Shown here piece after piece: positions 1-8,890 of a DNA stretch of 64,000 bases. Positions within the stretch are counted from its first letter, which is position 1. Every line of letters starts with the position of its first letter. The DNA comes from Pseudoalteromonas nigrifaciens (lineage in GTDB: Bacteria; Pseudomonadota; Gammaproteobacteria; Enterobacterales; Alteromonadaceae): contig NZ_CP011036.1 of assembly GCF_002221505.1 (NCBI RefSeq), forward strand, positions 2,046,001-2,110,000. Direction: 5' to 3'. A model generated the notes under the pieces. That model had not been told where the DNA came from. It made no database searches and worked only from the letters and a program-made list of their open reading frames with translations. A program made the translations under genes and the position numbers.

Positions 1-743
1 GCAGGTTCCATTCCAATTGAGCGCAGTAACATATCGATCCACTGATCCATTGTGAATTTACGTCGAGCTTGATATACCTCTTCCATATTCATAGAAGGCA
101 TTTGAATTGGCTTTAAGCTAAATACACTAAAAGGTGATACTTTCTGGCCTTCTTCATAGTAATAGCTAACTGTAATAATGCACCAAATACCGCCTGTTAA
201 GAGCTTCTCGTTTTCTTTAACAATTTTATTTGGCACAACCGCATCTTTGATACCGATATTAGATAGGCTTGCTTCGTAAATATCTTTTTTCTGGTTTAGC
301 TTAACCGTCACTTTATCAATAACTTTATGCGTGCCTTTCTCACGAATAAGCGACTTGGCTTTTTCGGCCTCATCTGGTCGAACATAGTTTTCCGTTAAGA
401 TTTTCTTAACGTTTTTCATGCCTTCTTCAATTAAGTCATCTTCAGCAGCAGAGCAATACATACCTAAAAGGTATTCCAGTACGTATACAGGAACGTTAGC
501 ACCTTCTTTTAACTGCTTTGTTAGATCTTTACGTACAATACGACCTTTAAATTCATTTATCATCAGCTCGTCTAGATCAATACTTCTTAGCTCCCCACGC
601 TCAGTAAGCACAGGTGCAGTATCGTCTATAGGGTCTATCGTCGCGTCATTTTCATGCATATGAACATGTACATTAATTTCACGTTCTTGGTTGGCAACTT
701 GGTTTTCTTGATTATCATTTTCTAAATTGTCTTTGGTTTCCAT
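1..743 (-). CDS. brxL: BrxL, BREX Lon-like AAA+ protein (N-terminal part, runs off the window)
   Basis: This is the last gene of the BREX operon. About 247 codons are present, from the ATG at 741-743, and the gene continues past the left edge. The N-terminal region is recognisable from conserved BrxL segments: GRIVRKDLTKQLKEGANVPV, then VLEYLLGMYCSA, ENYVRPDEAEKAKS, and LLTGGIWCIITVSYYYEEGQ, ending at MDQWIDMLLRSIGMEP. In type 1 BREX, BrxL is a DNA-binding AAA+ ATPase with a Lon-like C-terminal domain and is required for phage exclusion in several systems. The AAA+ core and protease-like domain lie outside the window, so integrity cannot be judged. The start is 12 bases after the pglZ stop, which fits co-transcription. 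The first 35 or so residues are acidic and Asn/Gln-rich and less conserved. Confidence 0.93.
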   Translation of the reverse strand, partial: METKDNLENDNQENQVANQEREINVHVHMHENDATIDPIDDTAPVLTERGELRSIDLDELMINEFKGRIVRKDLTKQLKEGANVPVYVLEYLLGMYCSAAEDDLIEEGMKNVKKILTENYVRPDEAEKAKSLIREKGTHKVIDKVTVKLNQKKDIYEASLSNIGIKDAVVPNKIVKENEKLLTGGIWCIITVSYYYEEGQKVSPFSVFSLKPIQMPSMNMEEVYQARRKFTMDQWIDMLLRSIGMEP

Positions 744-755
744 TTTATGCCTTCC

Positions 756-3494
756 CTAAAAAAAGTCGTCTTCAAAAGCTAAATCAATAATCACAGAGTG
801 TGTTGTTTTTACTTTGCTCTCTGTATCTTCCATCATTAGCTTGTAGCTCACTGTGCGGTCAAAGCCGCTACCTTCTAATTTTATTTGTACGTTGCGTTTA
901 CGATCGTCCATCTTCTCTGAAGTCGATTCAAACAATACCTTTTCACGTGAACTTACCTTTTTCCCATCGGAATCTTCAATCCATATTTCTAATTCACGGG
1001 CCTTAAATTTCTCGCCTACCGGATCTGTTTGAAGGAATTTGATCCTATCGATATTAGATACTATTTTCACAGGATTATTGAGCGGAACAGCGTTTACTTT
1101 CTGCTTTGCGTGTTTCGTTTGAGCCTTTGTATCTAACTCTCTAATTTGAAGAACAGGAACACAAATTTCCTGTGGCATAATGCCACCATGAATAAACTTG
1201 GCCCCACCAACAAAGTTAAAGCGGTTACTTCCCCTAGGGATCATAAACTCAGCATCATCACCACCTTCAACATTTACGCCAGCAGTATTAGCCAATTTGC
1301 CAGTCCAGTAATAGCTGTCTGTAGGTAAGTTTGAGCCTATTACATAACGCTTTTTGGCTTCGGTTGTGCCTGCTGGTTTTGATTTAAGCGCAGTTTTATC
1401 TGAATCGGTCACGTCCGTCATTTTAAACAAGAAACCATGATCAGCGGTAACAAGCACTCTACTACCGTTTAAGCGATTAATGATACGACCAATCAATTGC
1501 TTGATTTCATCAACGGCATCGCGAGCGGCTTCAAAGGTTTGGTTCTCAGTTACTTGCTTATCACCTATTGCGTCAATCTCATCGTGATAAATATATACCA
1601 CCTGAGTATCACGCACTTTGTCTCGGCCTTCTTGATTTGTCCAGTTAAGGACCTCATCCGCTTTAAAAGCAACACCGCCATGCTTTTCAAGAATCTTATG
1701 GCGGTTGTCATGCCCATGCACAGACATGCCATCAGCTTTATATTCTGGCTTAGTGCCAAGGTGAGCTGTCAGCTTCTGGTGAGGTAACAAGCTACCCATC
1801 CCCAATTGAGTATAAGAAGGCACAACGCCTAACTGAGACTTAATCTCAGATTTAAAGCGTTTTTCATCGTTAATCTGCTGGTGAATATCATGCGCTACCT
1901 CGTATCGAAGTGCATCGGAAATAATCACAAAAACCCGTTTAGTTTGAGTTTTGCTTAATACACCTTTTACTTCTTCACGGAAGAAGTTTTGCTGATTGTT
2001 TATTCCAGCTAGACTCCAATTATCAAGTAAGTTTTCATCATCAACTAGCTTACCCCAAACAATCGCTAAATCATGCAAGTACCAATCAACATATAAGTGT
2101 TCAATATCTTCAACAAGACCTGTTGCTTTTAAAATATCAGAGCCGTTTTTACTAATTTCAATCGAGTTTTCACTAAAAATACGATACGCATGGTCAAACT
2201 TATAAAGCTCCGTTTCATATGCCTTGTAAAGACTCCTAGCACTTTCAAAGGCCAAACCATCAATGTGCTTTTCTTTTAAGTCATAGAACTCTTTAGCGGC
2301 TCTTAATGCCGTATAAATAGCCGCATAGTTAGCACTATCTTTATGTGAGCCTGGTGAGCACCAATGGCTGCGTAACTTTTTCGAAACCCATTCATTAATT
2401 TCAACAGCGTTATATGCAGGTAAATCCGTTGCTAACGATTTAATTAACTGCTGATCCGCTTCAACAAAGGTTTCAACATGTATTAGCTCCGACGGATGTT
2501 TAAACTCGGCAAGTTTATTCTTAATTTCTAGCTCTTGGGCAACTTCAGATGCCACAACATTATATGAATCCGATAACGTTCTGCTCTCTCGCCAAGACGA
2601 CACAAAGTTAACCACAGATGCGCGTTTAGAGGCCGCGTTCAATAGCAACTCTTTTACGCTCTTTGGCAGTGCTGTTGTTTCTTCATCACTTAAGCTCATA
2701 GGTAAAGTATGTGCAGAAAGGCTTGAGGCAAAACTCGTGGCTTGAACAGTAACGCCAGACGACTGCAACGCTTGGTAGCAATCAGTGACTAATAACTTGG
2801 TCAATAAGTCTTTGAACATAACGAGTTGTGCACTAGTAGCTTTATCATCAAGCCATAAACATTTGGCAACAAAGCCAAACTCTTCAACAGCTAACAGCCA
2901 AAACACTTTACCAAGCTCAAATTTATTTAAATCAGATAGCAACTCATCTGCTTTTTCTGGCTGCTCGGCATACAACTTAATTAATTGATAAAAAGCCGCA
3001 GTAAAAGAAACCGTTTCTACCTTAGCTATAACAGCAATCATCGAAAGCTCTAATGTTTGTTTATCTGCGCCCTCTGGTAGTAACCGCTTTAGCTTGTTAT
3101 ATCGCTGCTGGTTCCCAAAAAATTTCTTATAGCGGCCTATATCTTGGCGAAACTCCATTCTCATACCTAACTCATTCAATATCATTGAGCTTGAATCAGC
3201 ATAAAACTGCTCTGCGTATAAGCGAATATCATACAGCCAATCACGTGATGGCTCGCTTTGCGATTTATTGCTGTACAACAAAAACTTTGAGTTTGCTTCT
3301 TTTAACTCAATACGCTGTTTTATTTCAAAATGTGAACACTCATCAAGCTCAATAAACTCTACATCACTGCTATTAAGTTCGTCGTTTATTAGTGGCAACT
3401 GCTCTTTAAACTCGATGTCTTCGTCTTGCCAAAATACCAGTCGGCACTTTTCAAATTTGGCTAATATGCCTTGTTTTAATTGTTCTAGATTCAT
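756..3494 (-). CDS. pglZ: PglZ (BrxZ), BREX type 1 phosphatase-like protein
   Basis: This is a 912-residue alkaline-phosphatase-superfamily protein. The PglZ core holds the metal-binding motif SDALRYE near residues 526-532 and TADHGFLF near 684-691, both typical of BREX-1 PglZ. The first 500 residues are helical and the C-terminal 120 residues form a beta-rich tail. PglZ is essential for BREX and is thought to work with PglX and BrxB. Metal-dependent hydrolase activity is known for homologues, but its target in BREX is unsettled. The gene follows the NACHT gene with only two bases between stop and start and lies just before brxL, so it is in the same operon. Length is normal for the family and no breaks are seen. 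Confidence 0.95.
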   Translation of the reverse strand: MNLEQLKQGILAKFEKCRLVFWQDEDIEFKEQLPLINDELNSSDVEFIELDECSHFEIKQRIELKEANSKFLLYSNKSQSEPSRDWLYDIRLYAEQFYADSSSMILNELGMRMEFRQDIGRYKKFFGNQQRYNKLKRLLPEGADKQTLELSMIAVIAKVETVSFTAAFYQLIKLYAEQPEKADELLSDLNKFELGKVFWLLAVEEFGFVAKCLWLDDKATSAQLVMFKDLLTKLLVTDCYQALQSSGVTVQATSFASSLSAHTLPMSLSDEETTALPKSVKELLLNAASKRASVVNFVSSWRESRTLSDSYNVVASEVAQELEIKNKLAEFKHPSELIHVETFVEADQQLIKSLATDLPAYNAVEINEWVSKKLRSHWCSPGSHKDSANYAAIYTALRAAKEFYDLKEKHIDGLAFESARSLYKAYETELYKFDHAYRIFSENSIEISKNGSDILKATGLVEDIEHLYVDWYLHDLAIVWGKLVDDENLLDNWSLAGINNQQNFFREEVKGVLSKTQTKRVFVIISDALRYEVAHDIHQQINDEKRFKSEIKSQLGVVPSYTQLGMGSLLPHQKLTAHLGTKPEYKADGMSVHGHDNRHKILEKHGGVAFKADEVLNWTNQEGRDKVRDTQVVYIYHDEIDAIGDKQVTENQTFEAARDAVDEIKQLIGRIINRLNGSRVLVTADHGFLFKMTDVTDSDKTALKSKPAGTTEAKKRYVIGSNLPTDSYYWTGKLANTAGVNVEGGDDAEFMIPRGSNRFNFVGGAKFIHGGIMPQEICVPVLQIRELDTKAQTKHAKQKVNAVPLNNPVKIVSNIDRIKFLQTDPVGEKFKARELEIWIEDSDGKKVSSREKVLFESTSEKMDDRKRNVQIKLEGSGFDRTVSYKLMMEDTESKVKTTHSVIIDLAFEDDFF

Positions 3495-3496
3495 TA

Positions 3497-6400
3497 TTAC
3501 TTAACCGCCTCAGGCAAATAAAAAGTAACGTCATGAAAAACGTTATATTGAATATTTCTATCATCAGACTTAATTTGGCGTTCACCCCAATTCACGTATA
3601 TGAGTGAAAGATCATTATTTCGTAAATACTCATCTAATAGGTTTTTTCGTATGTACAAAAATTCTTCATAGTTTTTGTATGTGTTCTTTTGATTACCTTT
3701 TATTAACGTTGCAAGTTGGCCCTGCTTATCAACTAAATCAAAACCTTGGCTCTGCCCGCGTAATTCAAATTCTTTAATTAATCGGGGACTGACTGTACGA
3801 ACGCTGCCCTCCGATTCTTCGTTTATACTTTTAGAGACGGACACAGCAGTGCAATCGCAGGCTATAGAGTGGTACTTAGGTACATCAATTATTCGTTTTT
3901 CAATATTCTCTAAGTCTATTTCTAAACTTTCTTCATTAACGTTAAAACTAGGACTCTCAATTTCTTTATGCTCTGTGCCTATAATAAAATCAAAACTATC
4001 TTCAGTAAGCGAAGTATCTGGGAGTAATGTCACAAACTCTTTAAAAGTAACATTGTAAGACGAAGCTTTTTCAGGTAAGTGGTTTGACGAAAATTCACAT
4101 TTATTATAGTGCTCGATAATCTCATCAACTTTCGTATTAACTACAAAATATCCACGCATTTGAGCAAATACGGTTCTGTTATATTGAGGTTCTTGTTTAT
4201 CAAACGTACCATCTAATAAAACAAATTCTACTCCATTTTCTGCCGTAGTGAGGTATTCAACAATATTAGAAGGTGCACTCTTTAAGTTTAACCATGTGTC
4301 ATCAGGCTGAACATCTAACTCTAAAGCTTCAACCCCTACTTCACTTTCTGCCTTCCTAATAGGTATAAAACTAAGATCAAGCTCGGCCGCTGGGTAGTCC
4401 CAATCATCATCAAGTTGTTTTCTAGTTATAAGAACTCCAGCCATCTCATCATATGCAATCCACGCATATTTTTTACCATAGCGGTCAATTTTCTCTTCCT
4501 GCCTGCCAATTCTTGGGTGGTGTTGCATGGAAGCAATACGAGAATCTACTTCGTTAAACTTTTCGTCCCACCCCAGCTCCATAATGCGCCAAAGCATCTG
4601 TTCCTTTACTTGAATATATCCTGTATGGCTGTAATTATAATTTCCTCTATTTGGTACAAGCCTGCCAATAGTGTAATTTTCAAAGTCCATTCCAAATGGA
4701 TGTTTTATTCTCTCTTTCCAGTTTACTTTCCCCCTAGAGCTATTGAATTGGCTTTCGAGGGTTTGTTTCATCTCAGTTTGCTCGGCAGTAAAGGATGTTC
4801 CTGACAGGTGTAAAATATTTTGTATATATTTCCCAATCATAAAGTGAGAGGTATAAATTTCAGAGTCCATACAATAAAACGAACTTTTAATTTGTTCAGT
4901 AAACCCATTAGCATCAACAGGTAAGTTCAAGAATTTAGCATTTAAAACAACTGCGTAAGATGCGGCGAGCATTCTCTCAAATACATAAGGATCGTTAATA
5001 CTCGAAGACTCAAGTGTTAACTGAAATAAATGTTCTGGTGCTTTTAATCCAAACTGATATAGAGCACTTGTGATATCGTCTCTAAACTGTCTATGAGTCG
5101 TAGTAAGAGACCACATCAGAAATTCTGCAATTAATCTATCAGATTCAGAAACTTTAGTGTTCGTATCTGCCCATTTTCTGCGTAGCCTAGCAACATTTGG
5201 TGCAAGCTTATCTAAGTTTTTCCTTATCCATTCAGTCCAGCATAGATCTCGCTCGCTGACAGATAAGCCTTTTAATAGCTGTGTTAAAAATTTCGAATTA
5301 AGAGGGTTATCTTTATTACTTCTAACCCCCAATAACCGATTGAATATTTCACCTCTTAATTCTGTGTCTTGTTGAAAGCAATATACTATTTCATCAGTAG
5401 AATCTTGATCGATTAAACTAGGTTGAATTTCAAATACACCTAAAAGCGCTGAAACTTTATATTCTTGAGGCACGAGCGTCCATAACTGGGCACCATAAAA
5501 TTGTTTCGGAACAAGAGAAGTTAAGGATCTAAAAATATCACTCGATAAATAGTGATTTTCATTTCCCCCAAATTTCTCTAAAGCTTCCTCAGTGTTAAAC
5601 CATGATAAACTGTTATCTCTTGGATTAGATTGAATTAGAAAATCAGCAATTAGAAAGCCACCAAATGCATCATATACAGGTATTAGCTCAAACTGCCCAG
5701 GCCGATCTCCAGGATTCCTGAAGATGATCCCTTCTTGAGATAAAAGGTTTACTAAACTTGCATCCCAAACAACATCATCTTGTACCAGCTTTTTAAACGC
5801 TTTTTCATCACAGGATCTACTATTAGATTCCCACCAACACTGCCCCAAGTAATACAAAGCTAACCTAATATCAGACTCTGAATACTGTTGAGGAATGTGA
5901 GTCATGCCGCTTATTTTTGTACATGAATAGTCAATATACTTGCCAAAGATTTCGGGCAAAGATGTAGGGAATTGATTTACCTTAACTATCCCAGTTCTAT
6001 CAGGATTAGTGACCTCACAATATATTCTTAATGTAATTGGACGCTTGAAGAAATTAATTGGTAAAGTAGCATCGCCAGCATCAATTTTATAATAGTTTAG
6101 GTAGTCTCTAATAGCTTTGACTGTATACTCACCAAAACCGTCCATTTCAATTTTAACTATACCTTTAGGCAGCGCTTGAACTGCAAACGACTCTCTTTGA
6201 TCGACATGCTGTCGTTGAAAGTGACCGCGTCGGGGTAGTTCACCAGTTCTTAGTGTACATACTAATAGTACGTTTTTAGCGTTTTCCAATACTGGTAATA
6301 TCGAGGCTAATTCATCTTTCCAAACTCTTGGATCTTCAGCCTCATTCAGACCATCTATAACAATTGGTAGCCTACATTTTGCACGTTGTCCCGCTGAGTT

Positions 6401-7573
6401 TAATGCAGAAACTAACTCTTCAAATGTACCAACGCTCGCACCATTGATTTTGTATCTTTTGGCTAAAGAGTCTAGAGAGCTTGCTTTATCTAAAAACTTA
6501 CCTTGAATATAGATCCCACAAACAGCACCTTGGTTAGCTGATGAAAGTTGTGCCGAGAGTTGAGTTTTACCACCTCCAGCATCAGCTAAAACGGCTATTA
6601 ATGTCACTTTTAGTTTTTCATCTATAGAATTAAACAATCGTTTAGCGAGAAACATATCATCCAATGCATTAGCAGCATCAAGAGCAATAGGCAGTTTGAG
6701 CTTTCTTAACACTCGGACAAAACGTTTCGTACTATCTGAAATAAAAAGTGTAGAACTAGTTAGCCATTCATGAAGTGACTCAATGTCCCCGTCAAAAAGC
6801 ATTGTTTCTAGGTTGTCTAAAATATCCAAATACTCATTAGAACAACTTATAAATTCGCCTAAAAGCTTAGCCTCATCCTTTAACTTAGATTCAAATTTTA
6901 AGATATTTGATCGACATTGGCTTAAGCTTTGTCTAATGGTTTTAAACTCTTGATAAGCTGAAGGAGTAACTAATGCCCTGCGCACCTCATGCTCAGCTTG
7001 TGTGATTTGGTGGATAGGGGCCAGCCATCTATCTTTAATTGGAGCAATGCTTCTATCATGCTGCTCTTGTAATGCCTCAAATGATAGAACTAATTCACCA
7101 AAGTATGTTTTCCGTAACATTTCAGCGGGGCCTGATAGCCAATTATCAAGCTCCTCTTCCGCCCAAAGATGTAGCTTAAATGGGTAGTTTCTTTCCAACC
7201 CTTCGAACCAAGTTTGATCTTTAGTTGATAACGTAAAAGGTGTCCACAATACCCAGTCTGTTAAGTTAGGCACATGAGTAATTGTTTTCTTTAGTGAGTC
7301 TTCAATATCATTTTTACTTGCTGCTTTTAAGCTACTGTCTTTGTTTAACTCAAACCATTTACACTGCCAACCAAACCACCTTGTTGAGTCACCTAAAGAG
7401 GGGCAGTCTTTGGATAGTTTTATATGATATTCAACTCCAGGTTGATTTTTTAATGCTTTAAACTGACCATACCCACCGAAATGAGCACGAACAATACCTC
7501 GACACAAATTCTCAAAATTTATTCGTACATCACCTGAACATTCTTTAAACTTTTCCCAATTAAGTGCTGGCAT
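3497..7573 (-). CDS. Nuclease-NACHT NTPase, Avs-like, embedded in BREX
   Basis: This 1358-residue protein is not a core BREX component. The N-terminal 150 residues look like a PD-(D/E)xK (Mrr/Cap4-like) nuclease, with an acidic residue at E48 (PGVEYH) and a QxK motif at 70-72 (GWQCKW). A P-loop follows at about 330-338 (ADAGGGKTQLS) and a NACHT-type Walker B at about 404-413 (IVIDGLNEAED). The remaining 850 residues are mostly helical and could be a sensor, as in STAND immune proteins. The architecture resembles AVAST type 4 (Avs4), but I cannot confirm orthology. Start choice: ATG at 7571-7573 with AGAGGA about 10 bases upstream. It is packed between the 131-residue gene and pglZ, with gaps of a few bases. 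It probably provides a second, nucleolytic defence that is co-expressed with BREX. Confidence 0.75.
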   Translation of the reverse strand: MPALNWEKFKECSGDVRINFENLCRGIVRAHFGGYGQFKALKNQPGVEYHIKLSKDCPSLGDSTRWFGWQCKWFELNKDSSLKAASKNDIEDSLKKTITHVPNLTDWVLWTPFTLSTKDQTWFEGLERNYPFKLHLWAEEELDNWLSGPAEMLRKTYFGELVLSFEALQEQHDRSIAPIKDRWLAPIHQITQAEHEVRRALVTPSAYQEFKTIRQSLSQCRSNILKFESKLKDEAKLLGEFISCSNEYLDILDNLETMLFDGDIESLHEWLTSSTLFISDSTKRFVRVLRKLKLPIALDAANALDDMFLAKRLFNSIDEKLKVTLIAVLADAGGGKTQLSAQLSSANQGAVCGIYIQGKFLDKASSLDSLAKRYKINGASVGTFEELVSALNSAGQRAKCRLPIVIDGLNEAEDPRVWKDELASILPVLENAKNVLLVCTLRTGELPRRGHFQRQHVDQRESFAVQALPKGIVKIEMDGFGEYTVKAIRDYLNYYKIDAGDATLPINFFKRPITLRIYCEVTNPDRTGIVKVNQFPTSLPEIFGKYIDYSCTKISGMTHIPQQYSESDIRLALYYLGQCWWESNSRSCDEKAFKKLVQDDVVWDASLVNLLSQEGIIFRNPGDRPGQFELIPVYDAFGGFLIADFLIQSNPRDNSLSWFNTEEALEKFGGNENHYLSSDIFRSLTSLVPKQFYGAQLWTLVPQEYKVSALLGVFEIQPSLIDQDSTDEIVYCFQQDTELRGEIFNRLLGVRSNKDNPLNSKFLTQLLKGLSVSERDLCWTEWIRKNLDKLAPNVARLRRKWADTNTKVSESDRLIAEFLMWSLTTTHRQFRDDITSALYQFGLKAPEHLFQLTLESSSINDPYVFERMLAASYAVVLNAKFLNLPVDANGFTEQIKSSFYCMDSEIYTSHFMIGKYIQNILHLSGTSFTAEQTEMKQTLESQFNSSRGKVNWKERIKHPFGMDFENYTIGRLVPNRGNYNYSHTGYIQVKEQMLWRIMELGWDEKFNEVDSRIASMQHHPRIGRQEEKIDRYGKKYAWIAYDEMAGVLITRKQLDDDWDYPAAELDLSFIPIRKAESEVGVEALELDVQPDDTWLNLKSAPSNIVEYLTTAENGVEFVLLDGTFDKQEPQYNRTVFAQMRGYFVVNTKVDEIIEHYNKCEFSSNHLPEKASSYNVTFKEFVTLLPDTSLTEDSFDFIIGTEHKEIESPSFNVNEESLEIDLENIEKRIIDVPKYHSIACDCTAVSVSKSINEESEGSVRTVSPRLIKEFELRGQSQGFDLVDKQGQLATLIKGNQKNTYKNYEEFLYIRKNLLDEYLRNNDLSLIYVNWGERQIKSDDRNIQYNVFHDVTFYLPEAVK

Positions 7574-7576
7574 TTA

Positions 7577-7972
7577 CTATTTTCCTCTGCCATGTAGTTC
7601 ATCAGGAAAGTTATGTGCAGAATAAACTTCTACTTTTGCTCCTTTATCAATAAACAGTTTTAAGAAGGCTGAAAACTCAGTTTCCTCCGTTTTAAAGATT
7701 AGCTTTTCGCCCTCTTGTTCAATCCAGTGCTCATAAGAGAAGTGCTCTACCTCTTGTGGACTTAAAATATGAAAATTTTCTTTCCACAAAATATCCCTAA
7801 CTTCATCTGGGAACCGAGTTGTTTGTCCATCAAGCTCTACTTGATGCTGTAAATTGTCGCTCAAGCGTTCAGATAATTCTTTTGCTTCTGTCGCATCTTC
7901 AGCTGTTTTAAAAGTACCAACCATAACTAAATTCATAGAATGCTCAGAACCATAAGAAGTCCATATTTTCAT
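7577..7972 (-). CDS. 131-residue protein of unknown function
   Basis: This small soluble protein begins MKIWTSYGSEHSMNLVMVG. It has no signal peptide, membrane segment or recognisable catalytic motif. It is rich in Glu and aromatic residues and has a predicted alpha/beta pattern. I do not recognise its function; the opening motif reminds me of a domain of unknown function but I cannot name it with certainty. It lies between a radical SAM gene (17 bases upstream) and the nuclease-NACHT gene (3 bases downstream). The tight spacing suggests that the three are expressed together inside the BREX operon. It could be a substrate or partner of the radical SAM enzyme, or a regulator of the NACHT protein. 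Both ideas rest on position only. Confidence 0.7.
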   Translation of the reverse strand: MKIWTSYGSEHSMNLVMVGTFKTAEDATEAKELSERLSDNLQHQVELDGQTTRFPDEVRDILWKENFHILSPQEVEHFSYEHWIEQEGEKLIFKTEETEFSAFLKLFIDKGAKVEVYSAHNFPDELHGRGK

Positions 7973-7989
7973 TATAATTTTTCCTCTAC

Positions 7990-8889
7990 CTATATCGCTA
8001 ATTTCTCAAGTGCACTGAGAACACCATTTGTCCCTATCAAAACACAATCATTTGTAAACGAGTTACGTTTTACTTCAGCATTTGCATTGATATGAATATA
8101 AGACTGAATATCATTTTCCTTGATACAAGGCTCTATAACTTGAAATTCGGCTTTAAATGGCTCGCTAACGGACAGCCTCACTGAGCCTTTATAATCTTTA
8201 GCCCACTGATGAAGAGCTTTTAGGGATAGCTCGTCTATGCCCGCTCCCAAACCTGAACAAACCTCAGGCAGTAGTAATAGCTCGGAGGCACCGAATTTCT
8301 CGCAAATAGCAACGGCTCTGTCTAGATCATTGATAGTAGTAGCGTTAACAACATAATTAATTCCATACGAGATTTGATCTTGAAGTAAAGATAAGGAATG
8401 TAATAAGTCAGTAAATTTTTTTCCACGGATAGATTCATAGTTTCCACCTACACCGTCCATACTTACTCGAATAAAGTGCACATGGCCTTTTAATTTACCA
8501 ATTAGTTTTTCTGTCAACGTGTGTCCATGAGTAGTAAAAGTAATCGCTAGCTCTGTTTCTCTTGAACCAAACTCACATAGCTCAACAAACCCCTTATAAA
8601 GGGTTGGTTCACCACCGCCAAAACCAACACCAAAACAACCGTTTTTATCAAGCTCTACTAACCATTGTTGTAAAGTGCTTAAATCTAGCTCTGAAGACGA
8701 CTTAGGGGCATAACAGTGAGTACAATTTAAGTTACATAAATTAGTTAATGCGATAGATACCTGACGAGGGGATTTAGACCATTCTCTCTCAGGAACCAAT
8801 ATCTCATCCATTAAGATATTGGTTCCTGTAGTCCTATCAAAAAGATGAACTCCATCTGGGCCATATCGCACTTTATATGTACCCGCCAT
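7990..8889 (-). CDS. Radical SAM enzyme embedded in BREX
   Basis: This 299-residue radical S-adenosylmethionine protein has the cluster-binding CxxxCxxC motif at C52, C56 and C59 (LCNLNCTHCYAPK) and a GGE motif near 91-95 (FGGGEPTLY), followed by a normal beta-alpha barrel pattern. The C-terminus has only two further cysteines (EPCIKEN and NDCVLIG), so a full SPASM or twitch auxiliary-cluster domain is absent or reduced. It lacks the viperin-type motif, so I do not call it a prokaryotic viperin. The ATG starts immediately after the pglX stop, so translation is probably coupled. Radical SAM enzymes are not BREX core parts. The substrate is unknown; peptide or nucleotide modification are both possible. 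Confidence 0.85.
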   Translation of the reverse strand: MAGTYKVRYGPDGVHLFDRTTGTNILMDEILVPEREWSKSPRQVSIALTNLCNLNCTHCYAPKSSSELDLSTLQQWLVELDKNGCFGVGFGGGEPTLYKGFVELCEFGSRETELAITFTTHGHTLTEKLIGKLKGHVHFIRVSMDGVGGNYESIRGKKFTDLLHSLSLLQDQISYGINYVVNATTINDLDRAVAICEKFGASELLLLPEVCSGLGAGIDELSLKALHQWAKDYKGSVRLSVSEPFKAEFQVIEPCIKENDIQSYIHINANAEVKRNSFTNDCVLIGTNGVLSALEKLAI

Positions 8890-8890
8890 A

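Noticed and set aside
7990-8889. A prokaryotic viperin
   Set aside because: The CNLNCTHC motif and surrounding residues differ from the viperin-type signature, and the position inside BREX is not typical.
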